Assembly: GCF_027625935.1 (NCBI RefSeq)
Contig: NZ_CP115300.1
Coordinates: forward strand, 6,386,001 to 6,450,000
DNA length: 64,000 bases
From: Streptomyces camelliae
Lineage (GTDB): Bacteria; Actinomycetota; Actinomycetes; Streptomycetales; Streptomycetaceae
Direction: 5' to 3'
Made by a program: the position numbers and the translations under genes. Each line of letters begins with the position of its first letter. Position 1 is the first letter of the stretch. Positions 34,291 to 43,006 of this stretch are shown here, one piece after another. The notes beneath the pieces are model-generated. The model saw nothing but the letters and a program-made list of their open reading frames with translations, had not been told where the DNA came from and made no database searches.

Positions 34291-35742
34291 ATGACGGAGC
34301 TCGTGGAACACGGACAGCTGTTCATCGGCGGGGAGTTGACCGACCCCGCGGGCAAGGACGTCATCGAGGTGATCTCGCCGCACACCGAGGAGGTCATCGG
34401 CCGGGTGCCGCACGCCTCCCGGGAGGACGTCGACCGGGCGGTGGCCGTGGCCCGCCGCGCCTTCGACGAAGGGCCCTGGCCGCGGGCCACACTGGAGGAG
34501 CGGATCGAGGTCGTCACCCGCATCAAGGACGGCATCGCCGCCCGGCACGAGGAGATCGCCCGGGTGATCTCCTCGGAGAACGGCTCCCCGTACTCCTGGA
34601 GCGTCCTCGCCCAGGCGCTCGGCGCGATGATGGTGTGGGACGCGGCGATCAGGGTGGCGCGGGACTACACGTACGAGGAGCGCCGGGACGGTGTGCTCGG
34701 CCCGATCCTCGTCCGGCGCGAACCGGTCGGCGTCGTCGCGGCCGTGGTGCCGTGGAACGTCCCCCAGTTCGTGGCCGCCGCCAAGCTCGCGCCCGCGCTG
34801 CTGGCCGGCTGCACGGTCGTACTGAAGCCGTCCCCGGAGTCCCCGCTGGACGCGTATCTGCTGGGCGAGATCGCGCAGCAGGCCGGGCTGCCGCAGGGCG
34901 TGCTGTCGATCCTCCCCGCAGACCGTGAGGTCAGCGAGTACCTGGTCGGGCACCCCGGCATCGACAAGGTCGCCTTCACCGGCTCGGTGGCGGCAGGCAA
35001 GCGCGTGATGGAGGTCGCCGCCCGCCATCTCACCCGGGTCACACTGGAGCTGGGCGGAAAATCGGCGGCGGTCGTTCTCCCGGACTCGGATGTGCAGGCG
35101 GCGGTGTCCGGGATCGTCCCGGCGGCCTGGATGAACAACGGTCAGGCGTGCGTCGCCCAGACCCGCATCCTCGTCCCGCGCGCCCGCTACGACGAGTACG
35201 CCGATGCCTTCGCCGCCGCCGCGAGCGCGCTGAAGGTCGGCGACCCGCTGGACCCGGCCACCCAGGTCGGCCCGCTGGTCGCCCGCCGCCAGCAGCAGCG
35301 CAACCTCGACTACATCCGCATCGGCCAGGAGGAAGGCGCCAAGATCCTCACCGGCGGCGGCCGGCCGGCGGGCCTGGAGCGCGGCTGGTACGTCGAGCCG
35401 ACGCTCTTCGGCGACGTCCACAACGCCATGCGCATCGCCCGCGAGGAGATCTTCGGCCCGGTGATCTGCCTGCTCCCCTACGGCGACGAGGAGGAGGCGG
35501 TGAAGATCGCCAACGACTCGGACTACGGCCTGTCCGGCAGCGTGTGGACGGCGGACGTGGCGCACGGCATCGAGGTGGCACGGCGGGTCCGCACCGGCAC
35601 CTACTCGGTCAACACCTTCAGCCTCGACATGCTCGGCCCGTTCGGCGGCTACAAGAACTCCGGTCTGGGGCGGGAGTTCGGCCCGGAGGGGTACGGCGCG
35701 TACCTGGAGCACAAGATGATCCACCTGCCGGCGGGGGCGTGA
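34291..35742 (+). CDS. NAD(P)-dependent aldehyde dehydrogenase
   Basis: The 483-residue protein has all class features: the oxyanion Asn in VPWNVPQF, LKPSPESPLDAYLL for cofactor contact, VAFTGSVAAGKRVM for the Rossmann turn, the general base Glu in TLELGGKSAAVV, the nucleophile Cys in NNGQACVAQTRI and EEIFGPVICLLPY near the end. It oxidises an aldehyde to an acid in the cytoplasm. ATG 34291 has GGGAGG nine bases upstream. A ferredoxin gene follows after two bases. The operator set suggests co-regulation with the steroid-type genes. The mycobacterial Rv0223c is a KstR-regulated counterpart by family knowledge. Confidence 0.9.
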   Translation: MTELVEHGQLFIGGELTDPAGKDVIEVISPHTEEVIGRVPHASREDVDRAVAVARRAFDEGPWPRATLEERIEVVTRIKDGIAARHEEIARVISSENGSPYSWSVLAQALGAMMVWDAAIRVARDYTYEERRDGVLGPILVRREPVGVVAAVVPWNVPQFVAAAKLAPALLAGCTVVLKPSPESPLDAYLLGEIAQQAGLPQGVLSILPADREVSEYLVGHPGIDKVAFTGSVAAGKRVMEVAARHLTRVTLELGGKSAAVVLPDSDVQAAVSGIVPAAWMNNGQACVAQTRILVPRARYDEYADAFAAAASALKVGDPLDPATQVGPLVARRQQQRNLDYIRIGQEEGAKILTGGGRPAGLERGWYVEPTLFGDVHNAMRIAREEIFGPVICLLPYGDEEEAVKIANDSDYGLSGSVWTADVAHGIEVARRVRTGTYSVNTFSLDMLGPFGGYKNSGLGREFGPEGYGAYLEHKMIHLPAGA

Positions 35743-35744
35743 AC

Positions 35745-35978
35745 ATGGGCGACCGCTGGCACGTCGAGGTCGACCGGTCGGTGTGCATCGGCTCCGCCCA
35801 GTGCCTCCACCACGCCCCCGACGCCTTCCGCCTCGACTCCGCCCGCCAGTCCCACCCGGTGGAGGCGGACACGGACGCGAGCGAGCCGATTCTGGAGGCG
35901 GCGGAGGGGTGTCCGGTGGAGGCGATTCTGATCACGCTGGTGGGGAGTGGGGAGGGAGTGTTTCCGCCGGAGGAGTGA
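35745..35978 (+). CDS. [3Fe-4S] ferredoxin (P450 redox partner type)
   Basis: The 77-residue protein has VEVDRSVCIGSAQCLHHAPDAF, with C-x5-C, and EGCPVEAI, giving the third cysteine. This is the three-cysteine pattern of P450-associated [3Fe-4S] ferredoxins. It lies two bases after the aldehyde dehydrogenase gene. A CYP125-like P450 gene elsewhere in the window carries related operators, so this is its plausible electron donor. The C-terminal tail overlaps the convergent NACHT gene by 47 bp and is longer than the minimal family core. Confidence 0.88.
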   Translation: MGDRWHVEVDRSVCIGSAQCLHHAPDAFRLDSARQSHPVEADTDASEPILEAAEGCPVEAILITLVGSGEGVFPPEE

Positions 35979-38900
35979 CGGCCGGTCCCCGCCAGATCCG
36001 CTCCAGCCTGGCGAACTCGGCGGCGTACGCGCCCTCCGGGAGCGCCGCCCGGAGGTGGGGGAGGTCGGTGGGGCGGAGCAGGGCGAAGGCCTCGGCGGGC
36101 AGGGCGGCGAGGAGGCGGGCCGCGTTTCCGGCCAGCCAGTCGTCCAGGCCGAGGTCGGCGGCCAGGCGGAGGAGGTCGATGACGGCGGACGGATGCCGGG
36201 CGGCGGCCATCGTGAGGTCGAGGCCCGCGAGGACATCGTCGAAGAGGGGCGTGGCGGCCTTTCCCCGCCCCACGACGAGCAGCCAGGTACCGCTGCTCCG
36301 GCCGACCTTGGTCAGCCGGAGCAGGCGGTCCAGGGGGTCGTTGTCCTTGTCGCCGTGCTCGATGCGGTAGATGGTGTCCTGGAGGGAGGCGAGTTCCACG
36401 GCCAGCATCCCGCCGCCCCTGCCCACGACGGAGTGGATGAAGTCCAGCAACGCCCTCTGGGCCGCTGCGGTGACGAATCCCCCGTCGCCGAGGGACTCGT
36501 CGAGGCGAAGCACCAGGTGGAGGAGCGCGTCGTCGGACAAGATGTCGGCGTCGTGCCTCAACTGGCAGACCACGGCTTCCAGGTAGCGGATTCGTTCGTG
36601 GTCGGTCAGATGCTCCAGGTGACGCAGACACCTGAGGTACAGGTCGGGCAGTGCCAGGGTGTCGTACCGGTCCCGGCTGAGCAGGGCCACGAGGGACTGC
36701 GCCGCCGAGCGGACGGAGCCGCCCGCGTCCAGCAGGTGTGACCGGAGCGTGCCGGACATCTGGTGCAGGAGCGGGTGTACGGCGTGCAGCAGGAGTTCGG
36801 CGTCGCTGTCGCCGACGAACATCACCCGCCTTTCCGTACCCGAGAGGCCGGACGGGGCGACGTCTTCCGGCAACATGAGCGACGAGCCCAACTGTCCGCC
36901 GAAGGCGCCCAGTTGCCAGTTCAGCTCGTGATGGAGGAGCGGCGCCTGGCGGGTACTGATCCGCAGGTCCGGCTTGCCGTCCCGCTCGCAGCGCTCCGGG
37001 TGCAGTGCGGAGGACAGCAGATCCCAGGACTCGGACGACAGCTGCGACTGCCACAGCAAGACCTGCCGCCGCCAGCCGTCGACCAGGTCGCCGGTCCCCA
37101 CGAACGCCGACGCGTACACCTCGCCCGCCGCGAGCACCGTGATCAGCAGCAGATTCACCTCGTACACCGCGTTCCGGTACGTCCTGGTGACCGTTGTCGG
37201 CGCGTGCCCCGGATCGGTGCGGTGGGGGTTGCCCCACTCCGTCTGCCGGAACCGGGCGGCCAGCAGGCCGGGCAGCCTTTCCCGGGCCTCGCCGTCCGGC
37301 CAGGCAGCGAGCATGTCGCCCAGGTTCCGTGGGAGTTGGTCCCGGTCGGTGAGCGGGGTGAAGGACAAGAGCGCGTACAGCTCACCGTCGTCCTGGCTCC
37401 CGGACTCCGCCAGGCGGCGCAACGCCCCGTCGATCAGCCGGGCCGCCAGGTGCTCGCCGAACGTCGCGTGCAGGAACTCGTAGCTGCGCAGGCGCTGGTC
37501 GGTCACCACGGCCTGCGCCTCATGGACGAAGAAGAAACGGCCGAAGAGCGGCTCGGCACCGAGGGGCTCCCGCCCGGGTGACTCGGGGGCCAGCGCGCGC
37601 AGGTCACCGTCCGCCTGCTCGCCGGTGATGGCCTGGGCCCCACGGTGGAGCATCCCGAGAGCGATCACCGACAGGCGGTGCAGCTCACGGTCGACCGCCG
37701 CCGTCTGCTCGGTCGCGGGCAGCGGGCCGTCCTTGACGACCTGGCGGCGAACGAACTCCGTGAACAGCCGCTCGTACAACTGGGTACGGCTGAGCCGCTC
37801 GTTGTCGAGAGGAAGGCCCAGGCCGTTGCCGACCGCGGCGTCGTACAGCGCGAGCATGAGCAGCAGCAGGGGCTGGGCAGCGAGGTCCAGGTGGGGCAGG
37901 AGGGACGCGTAGGTCAGCGGGGTCAGGTCGTGCTCGGCGAAGTAGCGCCGGTTCGTGGTGTTCCAGGTCTCCAGCCAGCGCCCGATCTCCTCCGCGCCGA
38001 ACGGCTCCAGCCGGAGCACCTGGCTGTGCGGCGGGATCTCCGCGCGGTCCGCGACCACGGTGCGGCTCGTCACCAGCACGATCAGCGGACGGCCTTGCTC
38101 CGCCTCGCGCTTCTGGAACTGTTCCACCTCCCGCAGATAGCTCCACTGCCGGGCGGAGTCGAGGAGTTGGGCGCCCGCCTGGAGCAGTTCGTCGAAGCCG
38201 TCCAGCAGGAGCACCGGGATCGTCCCGGTGACGGCTTCGGACCAGTCGGGCCAGCTGACCGCCCGACCCGTCTGCTGCTTGAGCGCGTGCTCCAGCTGCG
38301 TCTGCAGGTCCGCCTCCGCCGGCGTGTGCCGCAGCTCCACCCGCAGCGGGCGGAATTCGGCGGTCGGCAGCCGGGCGGCGAGCAGCTTGGTGAGCAGTGA
38401 CTTCCCGGCGCCGGGGTGGCCGAGCACGACGAGGGGGGAGCGCAGGGCGGAGACGTTGAGGAGGTACGCGGCGAGGAACCGCTCGATCGTCTCGTAGGTG
38501 GGCTGATCCTCCCACCACTTGTCCGAGGCGACCCTGTCCTCAGCTCCGGATCCGAGGTACGGCCCGGCCAGCCGGAAGCGGGGATTGACGTATCCCTCGG
38601 CCAGGCTCGGCAGCTGTGGGCCGCGCCGATCGAGTTCGGCGATCGGGTCGTTCAACCGGGCGTGGCCCGCCACGGCAGGGCTGGTCCGGCCCGCGAACTC
38701 GGTCAGGAGTGCCCCCAGCCCGGCCAGCCCGGTCCCGGCGCCGTCCTCCGTACCGCTGACGGCTTTGTCGGGCTGGCCGACCGCCAGCGCGAACTCGGGG
38801 CAGGCCGTGGCAAGCCGGGTGGCCAGCTTCAGGTAGTGATCGATGAGCTGCTGCTGTATGTGCTCAGGCATCGTCTTGCGGATGCGCGCCAGCAGGAACG

Positions 38901-39633
38901 CGTCGGTCGGTGCGTCCGGTCCGGCGCCTGCGGGGTTCGGGGCCGCCCTGTTGACCAGGTCTCCGACCAGCTGCGTCACCCCTTCCCGGCCCAGCTGCTG
39001 TGGTCCGCACCGCACCAGCGCCACCGTCACCAGCGCGGTCCGGGCGGCCTGGAGAAGAGCGCCGCGCCGAAGGCCGTGCGCGGCCCGCACTCGCTCGGGG
39101 AAGCCGTCCAGCAGGATGAGGACGGTATGGTGCGAGTCCGTTGCCCCGGCGTCCAGCGGGCCCAACAGCCTGTCAGCGGCGTCGGCCAGACCCGGTCGGC
39201 CGTCGGCCAGCAGGCGTACCGCGTCGTCGATCCCCATGCGCACGCAGTCGGAAATGCCAAGGGGTTTCAGGGAGGCCGTCGTTGGTGGCGGACCCTCTGC
39301 AGGCGCACGGCGGTGTTGCCCCCGCCCGCTCTCGACGGCCCCCTCCAACTCCCCATACCGGCCTCGCCACCACGCCACATCCAGCCGAAGCCCCCCGGGC
39401 AGCGGCTCCCGGGACCGGTGGCGTTCGGCGCACAGCAGCACGATCCGCTGGACCACATCCCATTCCGGGGCCTTGCGCCGATTCCCGTTGAGCAGCGCCG
39501 AGACCGAACCGGCACTGAGGTCGAGTGCCGCGGCGATGTCCACCTGCGGCACCCCGCACGCCCGCACCAGACGCCCCAGCGCGGCACAGAACTCCCCGAC
39601 CGGACCCGGCACTGCTGCGGCCAACTCCCCCAC
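35932..39633 (-). CDS. HTH-NACHT (STAND) ATPase
   Basis: The 1233-residue protein begins with an XRE-like helix-turn-helix at about residues 18-70 (LVRACGVPQVDIAAALDLSA, VSALLNGNRRKAPEWDVVQR) and a helical region to about 380. A NACHT ATPase follows: Walker A LGHPGAGKSLLTKL at about 404, Walker B IPVLLLDGFDELLQ at about 475 with the doubled acidic residues of NACHT proteins, and the sensor LIVLVTSRT. About 600 residues of helical, repeat-like sequence complete it with no recognised enzyme domain. Architecturally it resembles bacterial NLR-like proteins, some of which defend against phage. GTG 39633 has AAGGA immediately before it; TTG 39624 has better spacing. Confidence 0.82.
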   Translation of the reverse strand: MGELAAAVPGPVGEFCAALGRLVRACGVPQVDIAAALDLSAGSVSALLNGNRRKAPEWDVVQRIVLLCAERHRSREPLPGGLRLDVAWWRGRYGELEGAVESGRGQHRRAPAEGPPPTTASLKPLGISDCVRMGIDDAVRLLADGRPGLADAADRLLGPLDAGATDSHHTVLILLDGFPERVRAAHGLRRGALLQAARTALVTVALVRCGPQQLGREGVTQLVGDLVNRAAPNPAGAGPDAPTDAFLLARIRKTMPEHIQQQLIDHYLKLATRLATACPEFALAVGQPDKAVSGTEDGAGTGLAGLGALLTEFAGRTSPAVAGHARLNDPIAELDRRGPQLPSLAEGYVNPRFRLAGPYLGSGAEDRVASDKWWEDQPTYETIERFLAAYLLNVSALRSPLVVLGHPGAGKSLLTKLLAARLPTAEFRPLRVELRHTPAEADLQTQLEHALKQQTGRAVSWPDWSEAVTGTIPVLLLDGFDELLQAGAQLLDSARQWSYLREVEQFQKREAEQGRPLIVLVTSRTVVADRAEIPPHSQVLRLEPFGAEEIGRWLETWNTTNRRYFAEHDLTPLTYASLLPHLDLAAQPLLLLMLALYDAAVGNGLGLPLDNERLSRTQLYERLFTEFVRRQVVKDGPLPATEQTAAVDRELHRLSVIALGMLHRGAQAITGEQADGDLRALAPESPGREPLGAEPLFGRFFFVHEAQAVVTDQRLRSYEFLHATFGEHLAARLIDGALRRLAESGSQDDGELYALLSFTPLTDRDQLPRNLGDMLAAWPDGEARERLPGLLAARFRQTEWGNPHRTDPGHAPTTVTRTYRNAVYEVNLLLITVLAAGEVYASAFVGTGDLVDGWRRQVLLWQSQLSSESWDLLSSALHPERCERDGKPDLRISTRQAPLLHHELNWQLGAFGGQLGSSLMLPEDVAPSGLSGTERRVMFVGDSDAELLLHAVHPLLHQMSGTLRSHLLDAGGSVRSAAQSLVALLSRDRYDTLALPDLYLRCLRHLEHLTDHERIRYLEAVVCQLRHDADILSDDALLHLVLRLDESLGDGGFVTAAAQRALLDFIHSVVGRGGGMLAVELASLQDTIYRIEHGDKDNDPLDRLLRLTKVGRSSGTWLLVVGRGKAATPLFDDVLAGLDLTMAAARHPSAVIDLLRLAADLGLDDWLAGNAARLLAALPAEAFALLRPTDLPHLRAALPEGAYAAEFARLERIWRGPAVTPPAETLPPHSPPA

Positions 39634-39657
39634 TCCTTCGGCGCCGTTCGGTGTACG

Positions 39658-39676
39658 ACTCCGAAGCGTACGGAGT
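39658..39676. promoter_or_regulatory. ACTCCG-N7-CGGAGT inverted repeat
   Basis: The perfect 6-bp arms at 39658-39663 and 39671-39676 lie 25-43 bp upstream of the HTH-NACHT start, a suitable place for an autoregulatory operator. Confidence 0.5.
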
Positions 39677-39790
39677 GACCTGCGCCTTTCGCCGGGAGTT
39701 CGGCGGGATTCGCGGTTCGGCTCGCTCGGTGTTCCCGGGGGCGATCGTCGTCGTGCAAGCCGTCAGCCGTACGCCCCCGGAGGGAACGCC

Positions 39791-39955
39791 ATGCCCGTCC
39801 AGCCGCCCCTGCTCCTCGCCGCCCTCGTCTTCCTCGCGGTCTACGTCGGCGTCGTCCTGCCCGCCGTATGGTCGAGCAAGCCCGCCCGCAGGACCGCGGC
39901 GCTCAAGGTGCTCGGTCAGCTGCTCGGTGCCCTGCGGCACTGGAAGCAGCGGTGA
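39791..39955 (+). CDS. Small single-helix membrane protein
   Basis: The 54-residue product has a hydrophobic helix at about residues 8-27 (LLLAALVFLAVYVGVVLPAVW) and a basic C-terminus. ATG 39791 has GGAGG at eight bases. Its stop directly abuts the stop of the convergent KstR-like gene. I do not recognise the family; the ribosome site and helix argue for a real small protein. Confidence 0.55.
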   Translation: MPVQPPLLLAALVFLAVYVGVVLPAVWSSKPARRTAALKVLGQLLGALRHWKQR

Positions 39956-40612
39956 TCAGGAATGTCCGCCCGGCTCCGTCAGATCGATCAGCCGGCACAC
40001 CGTCTCGATGTCGATCTTGACCTGGGCGATGGAGGCGCGGCCCGAGAGCCAGGTGATGAGGGCCGAGTGCCAGGTGTGCTCGATGACGCGGACCGCCGAG
40101 AGCTGCTCGGGGGTGGGGTTCTCCAGGCCCATCGCGTCCAGGATGATCACCGTCGTCTGGCGGGAGACCTGGTCGACCTCGGGGGAGACGCTGCGGTCGG
40201 CGAACGTGAGCGCGCGGACCATCGCGTCGGCCAGGTGCGGCTCGCGCTGCAGCGCGCGGAAGGCCCGCATCAGCGTCTCCGCCACCCGCTCGGCCGCCGT
40301 GTCGCCCACCGGGGGCTTCTTGCGCAGCGTGCCGTGCATGTGCTCCAGCTGGTCCTGCATGGTGGCGACCAGCAGATGCACCTTGGACGGGAAGTAGCGG
40401 TAGAGGGTGCCGAGGGCGACCTGGGAGGACTCGGCCACCTCGCGCATCTGCACCGCGTCGAAACCGCCCCGGCTGGCCAGCTGGGCGCTCGCGTGCAGGA
40501 TCCGGCGGCGGCGGGCCTCCTGCCGCTCGGTGAGGGGCGGCGGTGGGGGTCCCCCCGCTCGAGCGAAGCCGAGAGTGGGGGACGGCCTCGACGTACTGGC
40601 TTCCGCAGGCAT
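39956..40612 (-). CDS. kstR: KstR-like TetR-family repressor
   Basis: The 218-residue protein has a TetR DNA-binding domain: RRRRILHASAQLASRGGFDAVQMREVAESSQVALGTLYRYFPSKVHLLVATM, whose core AVQMREVAESSQVALGTLYR and YFPSKVHLLV closely follow mycobacterial KstR. KstR represses cholesterol catabolic genes and is released by a steroid-CoA intermediate. The C-terminal ligand domain is full length. The first 35 residues are a low-complexity extension produced by dispersed repeat B. An exact KstR consensus site lies in its divergent promoter. ATG 40612 lacks a strong ribosome site. Confidence 0.8.
   Translation of the reverse strand: MPAEASTSRPSPTLGFARAGGPPPPPLTERQEARRRRILHASAQLASRGGFDAVQMREVAESSQVALGTLYRYFPSKVHLLVATMQDQLEHMHGTLRKKPPVGDTAAERVAETLMRAFRALQREPHLADAMVRALTFADRSVSPEVDQVSRQTTVIILDAMGLENPTPEQLSAVRVIEHTWHSALITWLSGRASIAQVKIDIETVCRLIDLTEPGGHS
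40542..40582. repeat. Dispersed repeat B in the kstR-like 5' coding region
   Basis: GGTGGGGGTCCCCCCGCTCG followed by AGCGAAGCCGAGAGTGGGGGA matches, in the other orientation, the element nested in repeat A at 23303-23346. It encodes the Pro/Gly-rich N-terminal extension of the repressor. Confidence 0.8.
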
Positions 40613-40748
40613 GGGTCCCGTTCCGTGACAGTCGGTGAGGGCGTCTGTAGGGCACGTGATCAAACAGCATGACAGGGCGGTCCGCCGTGGCGTGAATCAC
40701 CTGATCCACTGCTCACAGCACCCCTACCTGCCGGTAGATTCAGAGCCT

Positions 40749-40762
40749 CTTGAACGATCAAG
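40749..40762. promoter_or_regulatory. CTTGA-ACGA-TCAAG palindrome
   Basis: A perfect 5-bp inverted repeat lies just left of the KstR-like site in the repressor/glycosyltransferase divergent promoter. Confidence 0.45.
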
Positions 40763-40764
40763 TC

Positions 40765-40778
40765 TGAAACTTGTTCTA
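40765..40778. promoter_or_regulatory. KstR consensus operator, exact match
   Basis: TGAAACTTGTTCTA fits TNNAACNNGTTNNA at every fixed position. It lies 55 bp before the glycosyltransferase start and about 150 bp before the repressor start, consistent with autoregulation and control of the divergent operon. Confidence 0.7.
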
Positions 40779-40832
40779 GATTAGCGTCCCGGCGTAGTCT
40801 CGCGGGACAGCGCAGGCAGAAGGGGGCACGGA

Positions 40833-42278
40833 GTGACCGCTGAGGCCCGGAACGCGGGTGCCCGGAAGGACCCCGCGGCCGACGGCGAGCGACCGCTCGA
40901 CATCGCGCTCCTCACCTATAAAGGGAACCCGTTCTGCGGCGGGCAGGGTGTCTACGTACGGCACCTCTCGCGCGAGCTGGCCCGGCTCGGGCACCGCGTC
41001 GAGGTGATCGGCTCGCAGCCGTACCCCGTCCTCGACGAGGGGTATCCCGGCCTCACCCTCACCGAGCTGCCCAGCCTCGACCTGTACCGCCAGCCCGACC
41101 CCTTCCGCACCCCGGGGCGGGGCGAGTACCGGGACTGGATCGACGGTCTCGAAGTCGCGACCATGTGGACCGGCGGGTTTCCCGAGCCGCTGACCTTCTC
41201 CCTGCGCGCCCGCCGCCATCTGCGCGCCCGGCGCGGTGAGTTCGACGTCGTCCACGACAACCAGACGCTCGGGTACGGCCTGTTGGGCGACATCGGCGCC
41301 CCCCTGGTCACCACCATCCACCACCCCATCACCGTCGACCGGCAGCTGGAGCTGGACGCGGCCGAGACCCGGCAGCGGCGCTACTCGGTCCGCCGCTGGT
41401 ACGCCTTCACGCGGATGCAGAAGCGCGTCGCCCGCCGGCTGCCCTCGGTCCTCACCGTCTCCGGCACCTCCCGGCAGGAGATCGTGGACCACCTCGGCGT
41501 CCGCGACGACCGCATCCACGTGATCCACATCGGCGCCGACACCGACCTGTTCTCGCCGAATCCGGCCGTGCCCGAGGTGCCGGGCCGGATCGTCACCACC
41601 TCCAGCGCCGACGTGCCGCTGAAGGGCCTGGTCTTCCTCGTGGAGGCGCTGGCCAAGGTGCGCACCGAGCACCCGGCCGCCCATCTCGTCGTCGTCGGCA
41701 AGCGCCCCGAGGAGGGGCCGGTGGCCCAGGCCATCGAGCGGTACGGCCTCGCCGGCGCCGTCGAGTTCGTCAAGGGCATCTCCGACGCCGAACTCGTCGA
41801 CCTGATCCGGTCCGCCGAGGTCGCCTGCGTGCCCTCGCTGTACGAGGGCTTCTCGCTGCCCGCCGCCGAGGCCATGGCCACCGGCACCCCGCTGGTCGCC
41901 ACGACCGGCGGCGCCATCCCCGAGGTCGCCGGCCGCGACGGCGAGACCTGCCTGGCCGTCACCCCCGGGGACGCGGGCGCGCTCGCCGCCGGGCTCGTAC
42001 GACTGCTCGGCGACCCGGAGCTGCGCGTGCGGCTCGGCCGGGCCGGCCGGGAGCGGGTGCTCGCCCGCTTCACCTGGGCGCGGGCCGCCGAGGGCACCGT
42101 CGCCCGCTACCGCGAGGCCGTCGCCCGCACCGGCGGCCTCCGTACCCGGCCGCACCCCGAGCCGTACCCCATGCCGCACCCTGAGCCGCACACCGAGCCG
42201 TACCCCATGCCGCACCCCGAGGGCCGCCCCGCGGCCGCGGCAACAGGCGTCTACACCGAAAGCAGGGCCACGTGCTGA
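40833..42278 (+). CDS. GT4-family glycosyltransferase
   Basis: The 481-residue protein has a GT-B fold: N-terminal ALLTYKGNPFCGGQGVYVRHLSRELARLGHRVEV, and the donor-binding C-terminal EVACVPSLYEGFSLPAAEAMATGTPLVAT with the E-x7-E signature. It should transfer a sugar from a nucleotide donor. GTG 40833 follows GGGGGCACGGA. The last 40 residues are an imperfect HPEPYPMPHPEPHTEP repeat (DNA repeat at about 42151-42223). It overlaps the methyltransferase start by 7 bp and heads a three-gene operon. Confidence 0.85.
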   Translation: MTAEARNAGARKDPAADGERPLDIALLTYKGNPFCGGQGVYVRHLSRELARLGHRVEVIGSQPYPVLDEGYPGLTLTELPSLDLYRQPDPFRTPGRGEYRDWIDGLEVATMWTGGFPEPLTFSLRARRHLRARRGEFDVVHDNQTLGYGLLGDIGAPLVTTIHHPITVDRQLELDAAETRQRRYSVRRWYAFTRMQKRVARRLPSVLTVSGTSRQEIVDHLGVRDDRIHVIHIGADTDLFSPNPAVPEVPGRIVTTSSADVPLKGLVFLVEALAKVRTEHPAAHLVVVGKRPEEGPVAQAIERYGLAGAVEFVKGISDAELVDLIRSAEVACVPSLYEGFSLPAAEAMATGTPLVATTGGAIPEVAGRDGETCLAVTPGDAGALAAGLVRLLGDPELRVRLGRAGRERVLARFTWARAAEGTVARYREAVARTGGLRTRPHPEPYPMPHPEPHTEPYPMPHPEGRPAAAATGVYTESRATC

Positions 42279-43006
42279 CCGTCGACTTCTCCCGGTTCCC
42301 GCTCGCCCCCGGCGACCGTGTCCTGGATCTCGGCTGCGGGGCCGGCCGGCACGCCTTCGAGTGTTACCGGCGCGGCGCCCAGGTCGTGGCCCTGGACCAG
42401 AACGGCGAGGAGATCCGCGAGGTCGCCAAGTGGTTCGCCGCGATGAAGGAGGCCGGGGAGGCGCCCGAGGGCGCCACCGCCACGGCCATGGAGGGCGACG
42501 CCCTGGCCCTCCCCTTCCCGGACGAGTCCTTCGACGTCGTCATCATCTCCGAGGTGATGGAGCACATCCCCGACGACAAGGGCGTGCTGGCGGAGATGGT
42601 GCGGGTGCTCAGGCCCGGCGGCCGGATCGCCATCACCGTGCCCCGCTACGGCCCCGAGAAGGTCTGCTGGGCGCTGTCCGACGCCTACCACGAGGTCGAG
42701 GGCGGCCACATCCGCATCTACAAGGCCGACGAACTGACGGCGAAGGTCCGTGAGGCCGGTCTCAAGCCGTACGGCAGCCATCACGCGCACGCGCTGCACT
42801 CGCCGTACTGGTGGCTGAAGTGCGCGTTCGGCGTCGACAACGACAAGGCGCTGCCGGTGCGGGCGTACCACAAGCTGCTGGTCTGGGACATCATGAAGAA
42901 GCCGCTCGCCACCCGGGTCGCCGAGCAGGCGCTGAACCCGGTCATCGGCAAGAGCTTCGTCCTCTACGCGACCAAGCCCCACCTGCCCCGGGTGGACGCC
43001 CGGTGA
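42272..43006 (+). CDS. Class I SAM-dependent methyltransferase
   Basis: The 244-residue protein has motif I VLDLGCGAGRHAFEC, post-I ALDQNGEEIREVAKWF, the DVVIISEVMEHIPDD segment and LRPGGRIAITVPRYGPEKVCW. This is the Methyltransf_11 pattern. It is translationally coupled on both sides: GTG 42272 inside the glycosyltransferase end and a GTGA overlap with the next gene. The acceptor is presumably the glycosyltransferase product or substrate. Helix-rich C-terminal residues (SPYWWLKCAFG) may contact a membrane lipid. Confidence 0.87.
   Translation: MLTVDFSRFPLAPGDRVLDLGCGAGRHAFECYRRGAQVVALDQNGEEIREVAKWFAAMKEAGEAPEGATATAMEGDALALPFPDESFDVVIISEVMEHIPDDKGVLAEMVRVLRPGGRIAITVPRYGPEKVCWALSDAYHEVEGGHIRIYKADELTAKVREAGLKPYGSHHAHALHSPYWWLKCAFGVDNDKALPVRAYHKLLVWDIMKKPLATRVAEQALNPVIGKSFVLYATKPHLPRVDAR

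Noticed and set aside
35932..35978. Frameshift or truncation at the ferredoxin/NACHT junction
   Set aside because: Both frames stay open with sensible C-termini; it is a 47-bp convergent overlap rather than damage.
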